Origin: Liolophura sinensis
Lineage: Eukaryota > Mollusca > Polyplacophora > Chitonida > Chitonidae
DNA length: 64,000 nt
Reading direction: 5' to 3'
NCBI RefSeq assembly: GCF_032854445.1
Contig: NC_088297.1
Span: 9,822,163-9,886,162, forward strand
The position numbers and the translations under genes are program-made. Below, one piece after another: positions 28,346-40,201 of the stretch. The number at the start of each line of letters is the position of its first letter. Within the stretch, counting starts at the first letter, position 1. A model generated the notes under the pieces. That model did not search any database and was not told the origin of the DNA. It worked only from the letters and a program-made list of their open reading frames with translations.

Positions 28346-29318
28346 ACCTCCAGCTTGAAAGGGCACTGTCTTTGACTGGTTGCTAATTTGACCTCTGCTG
28401 TTCTGTTGTGGCCAGGATCTTGGAATGCAGATATCACTTATTATGATCAGTATTGTAATGAGGAAATGAGAAAATGCATTTATGAAGTTTTGTGTAGATT
28501 TGACCCCTAATGGAAGACATTGCCAATCTGAAAGTGAGATGTTTTTGGAAACTTAAGAGGATATCTTGTTAGTTGAGCAGCTATAGATGCCAGGCTTGTT
28601 AGTGCTCCAGACAAATTCCATGCTTCTTCCTAAAGACCACTGCCCCCCCCCCCCCCCCCCCCTCCCTCCTCGTTAACAGTTTATGATACTGGTCTGAATC
28701 CTGTCAGAATGTTAAAGGTTGAAGTATTGCTAACCTCTGTAACAAACAGCCAGATGACCTCCAAATAGCAATGTGGTGCATGTTGAGTTCATGTCCTATA
28801 GACCCCTGTTGATGGGAGGCTTGACCCCCTTCCCCTACCCCTGCACCTCAATATGATACACACTACCGTTAATTGCTAGTATCTGTGGCTGGCCCAGCAA
28901 ATCTGCCAGCTTGTCTAAGTCACCTTTAAGATTGTATTTTTAGTCCCTGGGGTTTTTATTTTGGTTAGAAGGTTATACAATGTGTTACTAGACAGGATGA
29001 GTCCCTGAAGAAAGCAGCTTGTTTTTTTTTCAGATACATGCTCCCCTCCTGCTGTTATACATTTACCTACCACCACAGTATCGCCTTCTTAATAGCATTT
29101 ACACCTGGAGAACACATGTTCAGTACATTTCAAGGAATTACAACTGTCACAGGTGGATGTGTACATTTACCATTCAGAGGAAATCAACATGGAGAGATCA
29201 GTAGATGGATTGGAACTGACATTACACAAAGACCAGTAATTAAGATAATTAAAGTTTGAGTTTTTCAATGCTATGGTTCTATGACATCATCTCTGCTGTA
29301 ACTTTATAAAACATGCTG

Positions 29319-29482
29319 CATTTCACGTAGAGTCTAGCATTTTTCATGTGGCAGATTGTGTTTGATTCTGAATTATTTGTCCACCCTAATTTCTTATCAG
29401 AAAAAAGTGTTGGCGTCAAAAGTATTATTTTTAGGCCTTTATGCGCTTCTGAAAGTGCATTTTTATATATCAAACTTGAAAT
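29319..29482 (+). mobile_element. MITE2 copy b
   Basis: Shares CTAGCATTTTTCA, TTGATTCTGAATT, TTCTTATCAGAAAAAAGTGT, TTTAGGCCTTTATGCGCTTC and TGAAAGTGCATTTTTA with the copy at 53572-53765. The ends (ATTTCACGTAGAG and CAAACTTGAAAT) are weak inverted repeats. A SINE family 1 copy follows immediately. Confidence 0.65.
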
Positions 29483-29502
29483 ACAGTACATCATTATTCA
29501 AT

Positions 29503-29726
29503 GTAATGACCCAGGAGCCTCTCACCAATGCGGTCGTTGTGAGTTCAAGTCCAGCTCATGCTGGCTTCCTCTGTGGCCGTACGTGGGAAGGTTTGTCAGC
29601 AACCTGCGGATGGCCGTGGGTTTCCCCCAGGCGCTGCCCGGTTTCCACCTACCATAATGCTGGCCGCCGTCGCATAAGTGAAATATTCTTGAGTACGGCG
29701 TAAAACACAAATCAAATAAATAAATG
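29503..29726 (+). mobile_element. SINE family 1, 5'-truncated
   Basis: Begins inside the tRNA-like head (GTAATGACCCAGGAGCCTCT), keeps the B box GAGTTCAAGTCC, the central domain and the tail ATTCTTGAGTACGGCGTAAA. The A-box part is missing. The 103- and 115-residue open frames spanning it run from MITE2 into the SINE and are not genes. Confidence 0.9.
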
Positions 29727-31021
29727 AACTTAGTGTATCATGTGACCTGTCAAAATGTTTGCGGGATCACATTTACTATAATGTGGGTGCCTGAAAAGTC
29801 AATGTAGAGTAAGACAAACTATGGAGAAAATTGAGGAGCTGATCATTTGTTAACTTGAGAAGTCCATCAGTAAATTATTGTCTACAAAGGTTACCTAATC
29901 TATATTCACGTCACATTATACAGGCAGGCATCTGAGATCAAACTCAGAACTCCGCGATTCAAGGTGTACATAATTAAATAATGGTACAAATAACAGGTAG
30001 GATTTTCTGATCAGCCTGTTTGATCATCATGTTTACCTTTATAATGGCATAGGTAACACAGCTAAGATTTCTTATGCGCTTATCTGATGTTTCATTTGCT
30101 TGTAAACGATTCAGAATGGCTGTTTGTTTGGGCCAGGCTTAGTCTTTCGTTGTTAGATGTCTCCATCAGTTATCACAGATAACATCTGAATATTACAGTG
30201 AGCCGAGTTAAGATAAGACTAAGTTCCTCTGAGATGTATGTTTCCATAAACAGTTCGAGCGAATGTGATGTTTTCTTGTGCAAAGTAAGATGTCAGCACT
30301 TTTGTTTTTTTTTTCTTGTTTTTTTTTTTCAAAGATTTGCGTACGATTTACATTATTGATCTTGAGCCTCTGAATCATGGATATATGTATAAGTAAGACT
30401 TATAGAAAAAAAAAAGCACACACACACACACACGAATTATCATCTATTTCTCGGTTAAAATGGAAATCCGTTCCTTTGTTGAATATTGATGCTGCTACTC
30501 GAGTTAGAGTAAAATCTTACCTTTGCCCGGAACCTTAATTCCATTTTGCGTCTCATTAATAACAATTTGTGGGCTGAAATCTTAGAATGCTAAGCTTCTT
30601 GTAAATGGTTATGTTTTCTCCTGGGGACCTCAGATCTACTTGAGCTGGTGATGTAGGAGGGCAGGTAATAAGCCTGATTGATGGCAGGGGATAGGTGATG
30701 TACAAGACAAGTGGGTGGGGTGAGCTTGGGTGGTAGCCAGGACAGAGAATCTCTGCATCCTTGTGGTATGATACAGTACAGGCAGCAGTTGTAATAGTAG
30801 TAGGGTACTTGTAAAAGACCTTCCCGCTTGTAACAAAATGTTCGAAAGCTATGTTGTTCTTTCCTTTATTACGTCACAGTCATCAGTGTGTGATCTCGTA
30901 AAACACCTGTGAAGTATGTGTATGCAAGCACGGAAACGTTAAAGAAGAAAAACGATTTGTGTAGCTAGTCCTTGAGTCTCCCATTGTCTAATGTAATAAT
31001 CGTTAGAGAGATAACCTCTTT

Positions 31022-31290
31022 CCAGAAGGTTAAAAGAGGACGTTGTAACTTCCTTGCTTGGTGTTAAGCCTGAAGGGGATAGTGCAATGAGTGGTAGACC
31101 CGTATCAGTATAATCACTGGGCAGGGCGGCATACTTGCCTTTGGTAAGGCGTCTCAGTGAGGGCAGTGGAAATCCGTCCTCCAACAAGGAGGCACATTAC
31201 ATGCACTCTAAGGATTCCTTCGTCATCATATGACTGAAAAATTGTTAAGTAAGACATTAAATCCCAAGCACTCACTCACTCAGTCACTCT
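31022..31290 (+). mobile_element. SINE family 2, 5'-truncated
   Basis: Blocks GTTGTAACTTCCTTGC, AAGGGGATAGTGCAATGA, GACCCGTATCAGTATAAT, GGTAAGGCGTCTCAGTGA, CAACAAGGAGGCACATTAC and CATATGACTGAAAAATTGTT are shared with the copy at 34085-34420. The tail is AAGCACTCACTCACTCAGTC. The tRNA-like head is absent. Confidence 0.85.
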
Positions 31291-32236
31291 TTCTAGATGG
31301 GAATTGTACCTGTAGATCAAAGATTGTCTTGTCATGAGGGTGGTCTGTGGTCAGAAGGGATTGTAGGACTTTCGTGCTTAGATTCAGCTTTGTTCTTGTT
31401 TGCTGCTCAGACTGTTGCCCTGAAATATCTTCTCTTACATTTGCATCTTCATTTTAAATTAAAACTGAATCTTCATCCACATGTACCTGAATTATATTAA
31501 TGGATGATCTTTACAGGAGAATGATCGCTGTTTAAATTGAAACTCTTAAGGAAAATTTTTTCCGTCTATTTGAATTAAAACTTTCTTTGACTGGTGATAA
31601 AATGTAGAAGAAAATATGACTTGTTGTAATGTCAGGCGACAGTTATTTCATTAGACTGCTTTCATGCTGTCCTCAATATTTCTCTGACACGACAATCTCC
31701 GGTCAGGTTTATAAGGGGTGAGGGTCTGGAATAGCCCTAAGGACATCACCTCTCCTTTCCAATTAACTGAAGCCACCTGAGGTTAAATGGTGGGGAGTGA
31801 TGGAAAGAGAAGTGTGGTGGGGAGGAAGATGTATGTACTCAAGAGCTGGTAGTGAGTGACAGTTCAGACTGTAGATTAGGAGTAACCCACTAGTTACAAC
31901 CCTCACTCTACCTTGACACCTGGTATTTCTTTTTCCCTTTGATGTACATGTCTGCGTAATTGTGACTGACAGCACCGACCGGTCTCTGTGTTCGCCAGCC
32001 AAGGGCAGGCCACTTGTGTCTGTGACCTTGACACCAGCAGGGTTTCTTGTCTGGAAAAGCTGATGATCTTTCAGTACAAACCAGATGGAGGAATTGAGCA
32101 TGCTTAGTCAGCAAGTCAAATGAAGAGGTTCATTGATGCTACTAATGCCCGTTGCTACATGCACATTGCCCGTGTGCCAGTGACTTAGGCAGATCATTTA
32201 ATGGCAGACTTACTCAGATACAAGAATCTTTAAAGG

Positions 32237-32491
32237 GGACTGGTTGGTTAGCGCGCTAGCGCAGCGTAATGAACCTGGAGTCTCTCACCAATGCGGATGC
32301 TGTGAGTTCAAGTCCAGCTCATGCTGGCTTCCTCTCCGGCCGTACGTGGGAAGGTATGCCAGCCACCTGCGGATGGTCGTGGGTTTCTCCCGGGCTCTGC
32401 CTGGTTTCCACCCATCATAATGCTGGCCGCCATGGTATAAGTGAAATATTCTTGAGTACGGCGTAAAACACCAATCAAATAAATAACTAAA
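32237..32491 (+). mobile_element. SINE family 1, slightly 5'-truncated
   Basis: Starts at GGTTGGTTAGCGCGCTAGCG inside the A-box side of the head. The B box, the central domain (CGGCCGTACGTGGGAAGG) and tail (ATTCTTGAGTACGGCGTAAA, CAATCAAATAAATAACTAAA) are present. It is closely similar to the copy at 24636. Confidence 0.9.
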
Positions 32492-32870
32492 TTTGAAGGG
32501 GGCTGCGGTACTATTAAATGCCCATGTGAAACAGGGGGTTAATGCTGTTTTAGAATGTACAGGTATGTCTGCCACAAATGAGGATCAGCTGATGGTGTAC
32601 TTCTGAAACGGATGAACAGATCAAACTGTTATGAGACGAACAAAGAAGCCATTATTTCTTGTGTGCGTCTGGATGTAAGAATTGTGGAATTTCAAATTCA
32701 GAATAAGTGGTTTTGCATACCCACCTGGTTTTGCTGCCGTTTGGGGGGCAATCTGGTATTTCTACACACACACGCACATATTTTGTACCTGTAGACAATT
32801 CACTCCAATAAGTTGAACAAAGCTTTTTTTTTTGTGCCAGAGTGGTGATTTTAGTATGATGAATATTCTC

Positions 32871-33248
32871 TGTGGAGCATTCAAAGTGTAACAAAATGTA
32901 TGTGTATCAGCACTAATCGATCCATGTAGAAGGATGTGGTTTCTCTGTGGTGCATTCAAAGTGTAACAAAACGTATGTGTATCAGCACTAATGGATCCAT
33001 GTAGAAGGATGTGGTTTCTCTATGGCGCATTCAAAGTGTAACAAAATGTATGTGTATCAGCACTAATGGATCCATGTAGAAGGATGTGGTTTTTCTATGG
33101 CGCATTCAAAGTGTAACAAAATGTATGTGTATCAGCACTAATGGATCCATGTAGAAGGATGTGGTTTCTCTGTGGCGCATTCAAAGTGTAACAAAATGTA
33201 TGTGTATCAGCACTAATGGATCCATGTAGAAGGATGTGGTTTCTCTGT
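32871..33248. repeat. Minisatellite, 75-bp unit, 5 copies
   Basis: TCAAAGTGTAACAAAATGTA occurs at 32881, 32956, 33031, 33106 and 33181, exactly 75 bp apart, with one C substitution in the second. Each unit has CAGCACTAATGGATCCATGT and AGAAGGATGTGGTTTCTCT. The unit is a multiple of three, which is why frames stay open on the minus strand; nothing suggests translation. Confidence 0.95.
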
Positions 33249-34084
33249 GTTAAATTATCCAGATAGTCCAAGGTAGACAATAACATAACAGAATTGATGT
33301 TAAAAACTTGTGACCTGCAAAAAATATTTATACATATATATGCCATTAAACATGGCAATTACTATGTTGAAAAATTCATGTGTACTAAATTAGACATGAA
33401 CTAGCTGGTAGTTTGAGTCAAAAATAACCTGAGTGGCTGTTAGATGTTTTACTGGATCATGCAGCAAACTCATTAAAAATCCTCAGGTACTGGTTGTTAC
33501 ACCTGTAAAAAAAAAAAGGAAATACTAGCATTTGAAATTAATTAACACTACCGACTTGGAAGAGCTAACATAGAGTACCTGAGTGACCTTTGACAGCTGG
33601 GTGTCACGGATGATCAACCCTTCCTATGCCTTGAGATGACATCCTGTAGCTGTCTATAATTAGACCAGGGTAATATTCAGGTGGGTTCTGAATCTTACCC
33701 TGACTAAACCAGGTTTTGTTGGGTGCGTGTGTAAACACTGCTTTTTTTTTTTTTTTTTTAATTTTTATTTTTTTTTTTAAATTTCTAAATTTTACTCGAT
33801 GCACCTGTAGTTAGTTTTGGCTGTGATAATGAGCCTTGTAGCGAAGGGTCTAATAAATGCATGTACTGTCAGAGTGTCACATGTCTAATCTTCCCTCAAC
33901 ATCTGTTTGGCTGTAGTCAACTACCATAACAATTAATCTCATATTATAAAGAAAAGAAGGCCCTTGTAGTAGCAATTCATGGGATGATCCCATTTTACTG
34001 GTTGTGCAAAGAAATGCAGTTGTAGGGTAAGGCATAAACATTACCACTATCGTATAAATGAAAAATTCTTCATTGTGTCGTGTC

Positions 34085-34420
34085 CGCTTCGGGCCCGGTA
34101 GATCCAGGATCAATCCTTGATCGAGTCACACCTAAGACTTTAAAAGAGGAAGTTGTAACTTCCTCGCTTGGCGTTCAGCATGAAGGGGATAGTGCAACGA
34201 CTGGTTGACCCGTATCAGTATAATGGCTCGGGCGGGGCGGCTTACTTACCTTCGGTAAGTCGTCTCAGTGAATCAGCACTAAATAAAAGAGCGGTGGAAA
34301 TCCGTCTTGCAACAAGGAGGCACATTACACGTACATGCTCCCTAATGATTCCTTCGTCGTCATATGACTGAAAAATTGTTGAGTACGACGTTAAACCCTA
34401 AGCACTCGCTCACTCACTCA
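34085..34420 (+). mobile_element. SINE family 2, longer copy
   Basis: Begins near CGCTTCGGGCCCGGTAGATC with a B-box-like GGATCAATCCTTGATCGAGT. It continues through GAAGTTGTAACTTCCTCGCT, GTATCAGTATAATGGCTCGG, TTCGGTAAGTCGTCTCAGTG and TTCCTTCGTCGTCATATGAC. It ends in GTACGACGTTAAACCCTAAG and ACTC repeats. Compared with 31022-31290 it carries an extra AATCAGCACTAAATAAAAGA stretch. Confidence 0.85.
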
Positions 34421-35353
34421 TCGTCAATATATCATCAATCTGGAGTTGACGGTTTCTGTTAAATGATAAGGATCGAGATAATTGGAATTGCTTTCTTAAA
34501 TTGTGGAAAAAACACATTGTATTAAAGCCGTTATTGTTAGTTGGGTAGGATAACATGGAAGTTTTCTGCCATTTCCAATTTTGCCTGGTGTGACATCCTG
34601 CAAGAACACTTGACGTCACCCATCACTGACTTATGGCTCAAATGACATTACACTTTCAAACTTTGCAGGAAAGGTCATTCCAGCATCACTTATGTGACGT
34701 CATATTAGCCTGATTCATCATCAGATCAGGAAAATTTTAGGGAAACTGTCGAAGTTGTTGTTTTTCAGGACTCTTTACTTTATAGAGGTTAAATAGCTGT
34801 ACTCAGCGTAAATTTTTTGAACCGTGGTGGTAGCTTTTTTCCATAGGGTCTCCTTCATATTAATTTGATATTTCACCCTGGCATCTCAGACCTGAAGTAG
34901 CTTTTTAAGAGATGGACGCTACAAAATACGAATACATGTAGGTTTTATTTAACATGATATTTCAAAGTTCCACTTGTGAACACTTCACACTAGCAAACAG
35001 TACCCATGTCATTGTTTCTTAAACTTCCAGAGCATAATCTAACTTATTAATGCCAGTTTATTCAAAGTAAACACTTCTGCCATGTTGTGATGTGTTGGTT
35101 TGTGGGAGGAATTGGGGTTTTATTAAATGTGACAGGCGGTCTGTCTTAGACCCAGTAGATGCATGAGAATAACACCACATCTAACTTCATTAAGCTGTTA
35201 AGTTTCACCTGTATGTAATCAGCTTTGTGGTTAGTTGTAATCCTCGTACACCTGCTCACAGTGAACATAATAGCACAAGGAAGAGTTTAAATTTAGCTTT
35301 GTTCATGTACACTGTATAATAATTTTTATGTTTTAATATATACATGGAAGATC

Positions 35354-35634
35354 ATAGACAGAAAGCCGGGGCCTCCGTGGCTCAGTTAGTTAGCACGATA
35401 GTGCAGCGTAATGACCCAGGAGCCTCTCACCAATGCAGTCGCTTTGAGTTCAAGTCCAGCTCATGCTGGCTTCCTCTCCGGCCATACATGAGTAACGTGC
35501 GGATGGTCGTGGGTTTTCCCTGGGCGCTGACCGGTTTCCTCCCACCAAAATGCTGGCTGCCGTCGTATGAGGGAAATACTCTTGAGTACAGCGTAAAACA
35601 CCAATCAAATAAATAAATAAATAGACAGAAAGCC
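35354..35634 (+). mobile_element. SINE family 1 with intact target-site duplication
   Basis: ATAGACAGAAAGCC (14 bp) flanks the element at 35354-35367 and 35621-35634. The body (35368-35620) starts GGGGCCTCCGTGGCTCAGTT, which defines the true 5' end of the family. It has both A and B boxes and the standard tail. An internal deletion removes the GGGAAGGTATGCCAGCAACC part of the central region. The perfect duplication shows recent LINE-type retrotransposition. Confidence 0.95.
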
Positions 35635-36693
35635 CTCGTCTCAATCACCCTACACGTTAAACATTTTGGTAAATACCGGTATCAAATTGTGAATGTAGGG
35701 TACGTACAACACTGAAAAAAAAAACAGATATCTCATTTAAAAAATGTCTCTTTTGAGAAGAGTATGTGTTTGTCCATGATTAAGTTTCTGTTTTGGTGAA
35801 ATATATAATTTTCATGTTACTACATAATTGATGTATTACAACTTTTTTTCTTTAGTTTTTGTCATTTGTGTACTACACAATGTAATCTTGATAAACTTTA
35901 ACTCAGGTTGTAATTGGTTATACTGTACAAACAAGTTTTTGTAATATTTTTGCTTTTGATATCTTAACAGTCTTGCAAACATTTCATTGTTTTTCATTTT
36001 TGTTAATTATTATTTTTGTACAGTGTGTAATTTCGAGAAAGAACTAATTTTCAAAATGGACCAGTAAGATCTATTTTAATTATTTTCTCTATTTTGGTAC
36101 ATGTACATTTCACCTGTAATTTAGCCACATAAAAGAAAATTGTTAAATATGCGCACACATTTCAGTACAACTTTACATTACCTTTTTCAGACTGTGTAAT
36201 GTATACCAGAAAGAAACTTGAATGAGCTGCAGTTTTAAAGAGCAGAATAATCTGTATTGATTTCTCACCACTGGTATTATTGAATTAACCAGAAATCAGA
36301 TGCAAACTTTCTGACATGGTTTTAATATGCACTTAAGCTATACATGTATGTCCATTGTTGCTGTTAATGAAGTTTGACACGCTGAACTTCACACAGGTTA
36401 AAACAGTTTCTAATAGCCACCCAGTCCCCCTCCAAGCCCCATCATTACCCTCGAGTTGACTATAAATGGCATCTTAATCACCCCTCTTTTTGATCTATCA
36501 TCATAATTTTCACATCAATTTTCACGTGGATTTCACAGATTTATATGTCACTTCTGACCTGTTTAACGCAGTTTAGAATTAATTCTATTTTCATGCTCGT
36601 GTTTTTAAATAAAGATTGTAGTGATGTCAGTGCGAAGTACAAAAAAAGTGAACTATTTCTGGAGGCCTCATCCCTCTGTGTGGTTTAGTGACT

Positions 36694-36805
36694 CTAGTGG
36701 ATTGGGGTGTCTCTCACTAGTGGGTATGATTCAGAGGAACTGACCACTTCCTGTCCCTGCAAGGGCTTAAGGTCCTCAGTCACTGACTCACTCACTCTCA
36801 CGCAG
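36694..36805 (+). repeat. Possible SINE-like repeat with ACTC tail
   Basis: TGGTTTAGTGACTCTAGTGG resembles an A box, and the block ends CAGTCACTGACTCACTCACT. No other copy of the centre was recognised here, so this is a tentative call based on head-like and tail-like ends. Confidence 0.35.
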
Positions 36806-37469
36806 ACTCGAGCCGTTGTCCTTCCCTTTTGTCCTAATGTATAGTGTAGCTCTGTTTAGCTATTTATTTTAGTGTGTGACAGGGGAGATAACCTATTTTG
36901 AAGTGGACGTGCAAGATACTTGAGAAAAAATGAACTCAAATAAGATTGTTAATGTCATAAAGAACCAAAAGCTGGCTCATACACAGTGATATACATAGAA
37001 GGCATGATGTTGTTTGGAAAACAACATGGTGGGAAATGTGCCTGGTTCGAGTCACAAGCTTGTTTATATCATGAAATCTGAAGGGAGATTTCGTTTTCGG
37101 ATTTGCACAAAAGGTGTAAAAAATTTGACGTGTGCTCCAGCCGATATTTAATATGAAGAGCAAATCCAATTATTTTTATTTTTTTTTTTTGTCAAGAAAT
37201 TCATCCTTCCATCTTTTTAATATGGTCATCAATTTATGTGCTCATATCTGATAAGGATATTAAAATAGCCACTGTTCATTTTTTCTAGTGATTTGCGTCA
37301 TCCTTAGGCAATTATTACTCAGTCTTCACCCTTTACAGGCAAGAACAAAATAAAGTCTTCCAAGGAGAAATGGATTTATGGGTTAGAGTTGTGAAAGTGA
37401 GCTGTGGGATGTTCATGTGATATTCCCCCAAATTTTTATCTACATGTCTGTGTTGGCTTTACTTTGCAG

Positions 37470-37681
37470 TCGATTTTATCGGGGGTTTTGACACCCTGAC
37501 GTCGTATCAGTCATCAACCAAGACATCGCACATGCAACTCCAACCTGTCTATGTGTATGTACCCCAGATGACATCTGGTTTGATTGGTCGATTAACTGTC
37601 TCACACTATAATTTTGCACATTTGATTGGCCGACCCAGTTGCCTGTGGATTGCATTTAATGGAAGAGCGAATGTTTTCTAA
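37470..37681 (+). CDS. NKAIN: NKAIN alternative terminal exon A (vertebrate-like tail)
   Basis: After the acceptor TTACTTTGCAG the exon adds TC to the t left by exon 20253-20313, making F, then reads DFIGGFDTLTSYQSSTKTSH and MQLQPVYV. Vertebrate NKAIN ends with SFDFIGGFD... TSHLQLQPLY and three more residues (recalled), so this is the orthologous tail. Here the frame continues for about 41 residues to a TAA at 37679-37681 (end ...NGRANVF). That extension has no counterpart I know and may be neutral read-through or species-specific. With the upstream exons the coding total is 702 nt (in frame). AATAAA at 38403 and 38474 are plausible polyadenylation signals. Confidence 0.9.
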
Positions 37682-37880
37682 TTTACACCCTTGACCCCCC
37701 CCCCCCCAGTTTCCCTAACGTTTTGTAGTTGTTTTTGAACATAATATATTTTGCTGTGTACATATATATATATATTCATTCTTCAGTTTATTTGTACAAA
37801 GTATGCACCCTGTGTTTTTGTGAGCATTGTGTTTCTTGTACAAGTATATATAATAGTATGTAATAATCTTCAATAGTGGC

Positions 37881-38005
37881 CTGGGGCCCGTTTCACAAAG
37901 TGCACTGGGGCATAACTTCCATGGCTAACAGTACTGTGGGTATTGCGTTGCCATGGTAGTTACGGAAATGTAGCGCTACGTACCACTTTGTGAAACGAGG
38001 CTCAG
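37881..38005. mobile_element. GGGCCC-end palindromic element, copy 2
   Basis: The left end is CTGGGGCCCGTTTCACAAAG and the right end is CTTTGTGAAACGAGGCTCAG, an inverted repeat of about 20 nt around a centre holding CCATGGC and GCCATGG. It is related in its ends to 11231-11347. It would lie in the 3' UTR of NKAIN isoform A. Confidence 0.65.
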
Positions 38006-38220
38006 ATGTGGAGACTTTTGTCTGTAAGTGTTTAAGTTCAGTTACTTTTGTATTGTGTGCTGTATTTTGTTGTGGAATGCTCAGGTCATGCACTGTATGT
38101 ACAGGATAAGACATAGGACAGTTTTGTCTGATGTGTACCACAGTTGTACACGTCTTTCATCATGAGTGTTACCATATACATTTACATGTACAATGACAAT
38201 GGGATTAATTGCCCATTGGA

Positions 38221-38345
38221 ATATAACATGCATTGTAGTATTAGCCACATTCTCATTGCAGTATTAGACACATTCTCCACATTCTCCATGCAGTATTATA
38301 CTCATTCTTATTGCAATATTATACACATTCTCATTGCAGATACCA
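38221..38345. repeat. Short tandem repeat, about 23-bp unit
   Basis: Four to five irregular units of CATTGCAGTATTAGACACATTCTC. It sits just before the AATAAA at 38403. A SINE tail-like stretch (ATATGGCTGAAAAGTTGCTA...ATTCATTCATT) follows at 38421-38470. Confidence 0.7.
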
Positions 38346-38402
38346 GCTTTTCTGCATACTCCTTAATGATGAGTGTAGTACTGTAGTTTGTGTTTGTTTG
38401 CA

Positions 38403-38479
38403 AATAAAACTTTGCCACAATATGGCTGAAAAGTTGCTAATGTGGCATTAAGCCATAGTCATTCATTCATTGGAATAAA
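38403..38479 (+). terminator. Candidate polyadenylation signals, NKAIN isoform A
   Basis: AATAAA at 38403-38408 and again at 38474-38479, about 720 to 800 bp after the isoform A stop. The second is followed by CTTTTCCACTGT. This is a motif-only call; part of the stretch resembles a SINE tail, so either signal may be fortuitous. Confidence 0.35.
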
Positions 38480-38499
38480 ACTTTTCCACTGTATTTAAG

Positions 38500-40201
38500 C
38501 ATATATTGGTGGCTAAAAGCTACCGTTACAGAATAATTAGCAACTTGAAAGTGTTATACACATGTATATGCGCATACATAGATATCTTTAAACTTGGAAT
38601 ATATACAATGTAGTGTAGTGGCACACATTTAAACTTGATGCTTTGCCAGAACTCCCCGATGTGCAACTACATCTTTATGTTAAGTGCTTATGAACTTTTC
38701 CTTTGCGATGTATGCTAAACTATGGCCTAACGCACTTTGTTAGCAATAACACATATTTTGTTATTTTATGTACTACTTTAAAAGAGGTATTGAGCATGTG
38801 TTTAACCTCTATTCTACTTTGTTACGAGTGTTGTGGTTTGATTTACTATTTTTGTAGGAAAGCCCGATTACCCATCCAAAGTTGTATCCGTGGTCTTGTC
38901 ACTTTTACCCACTTGTGCACAAACTCCCTGTTTTAACAACATACAGCACTTACACTGTACATGCATCCCAAAGTTGCTACCCTTTATGTGCTTGTATTTA
39001 CATAATATGCATATGCAGATCAGATGCTAATTAATAACCATCAGCATAAAGACTTTAAGAAGTATTTAAATATTATATTAACATGTACATGTAATAGTTG
39101 CCAGCCATAAAATGATTAAAATTCATTAACATATATAGGTCTTTTGAATATGGGTAGCTGGAAGCATTGCCTGGATCTGCTGAGCTACTAAGAAAAAGAA
39201 AAAACTGCTGGCTTAATAGCTGAGAAAGGTGGACGCATGACGAGTGTTCATGTAGTATGGCTACTTGTAGCTGAACTTACCCTTAATCCTCAACAAATTT
39301 GACCACAGACATAGTGCATGTTTTGGTATATTAGAGGAATTCTATCTGATCAGGTCAGGTTATTTTATGATTTGTGCAAATATGGTATTTCCTCATGTAA
39401 AAAGTACAGTTCAGTCTTCAAAATCTTGTATTTTCATATGGCGTCCAAGTTGTACTTGACGGTCGAATTTGTTCTAGGATCTAGGGTAATTGGCTTCTGC
39501 TGTACCAAAATAATGTTCTCAACCTTCAAGTCAAATGAACTTGATAACCTCTACAAATTCATTAGTGTGAAGTTGCTTGACATCGTAAAAAAGGCCTAAT
39601 GACAGCTGTTCTGGATGAAAAAGTGTTCAGATTCTATCAACTTTTTCCGACATAAACTACATGTACTTGTCTCTTAATATTTCAGATTCAACTGACAGAA
39701 ATAAACTTGAGCTAAAATGTCCACGTTTTACTTTTTTGTTTTGTCAGTAGAATTAAGATCTGCTTGTATTTGCAAGAATCTGTTTTTGACTGATATGAAT
39801 ATTTTATTTACCCTACATTGTACTTGTGTAGCAGCATGGTTTGCCCAAATATGTTATGCCATTTGTGCTTTATGCCAGTGCTTATTTAAGCTTTTAATAA
39901 TATTTAGAGTAACTTTTAAATTTGTTTAGATCTGTTTACATTAAGTGATTAACTTACCTGGACTTGTTAAGTATTGACCTTCGGCTGTGTTTGTTAAAGC
40001 ATAGATGTAATTTGTTTTTAATTAAATGTAATACGTGTATATTCTTTTGATAACCATGTTAAGTGATCAATGAGTAAAGCAGTTTTAATGTCGTAAGAAT
40101 GTTGATATGAGGGGAAAATTTTGAAAAATATATCCTGATGGGATTTTTTTCTCCCATTCTTGTTTCATGTATCTGATCTTTTCATTGGTTTCTGTTTACA
40201 G
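38500..40201 (+). other. NKAIN intron between terminal exons A and C
   Basis: AT-rich, no exon, SINE or array recognised. It ends in the pyrimidine tract and acceptor TTTCTGTTTACAG of the next exon. Confidence 0.6.

Noticed and set aside
29346-29703. 103- and 115-residue open frames
   Set aside because: They run from MITE2 into a SINE; the same peptide fragment appears in every SINE family 1 copy.
31763-32101. 112-residue minus-strand open frame
   Set aside because: Composition like surrounding intron; no domain or conserved motif.
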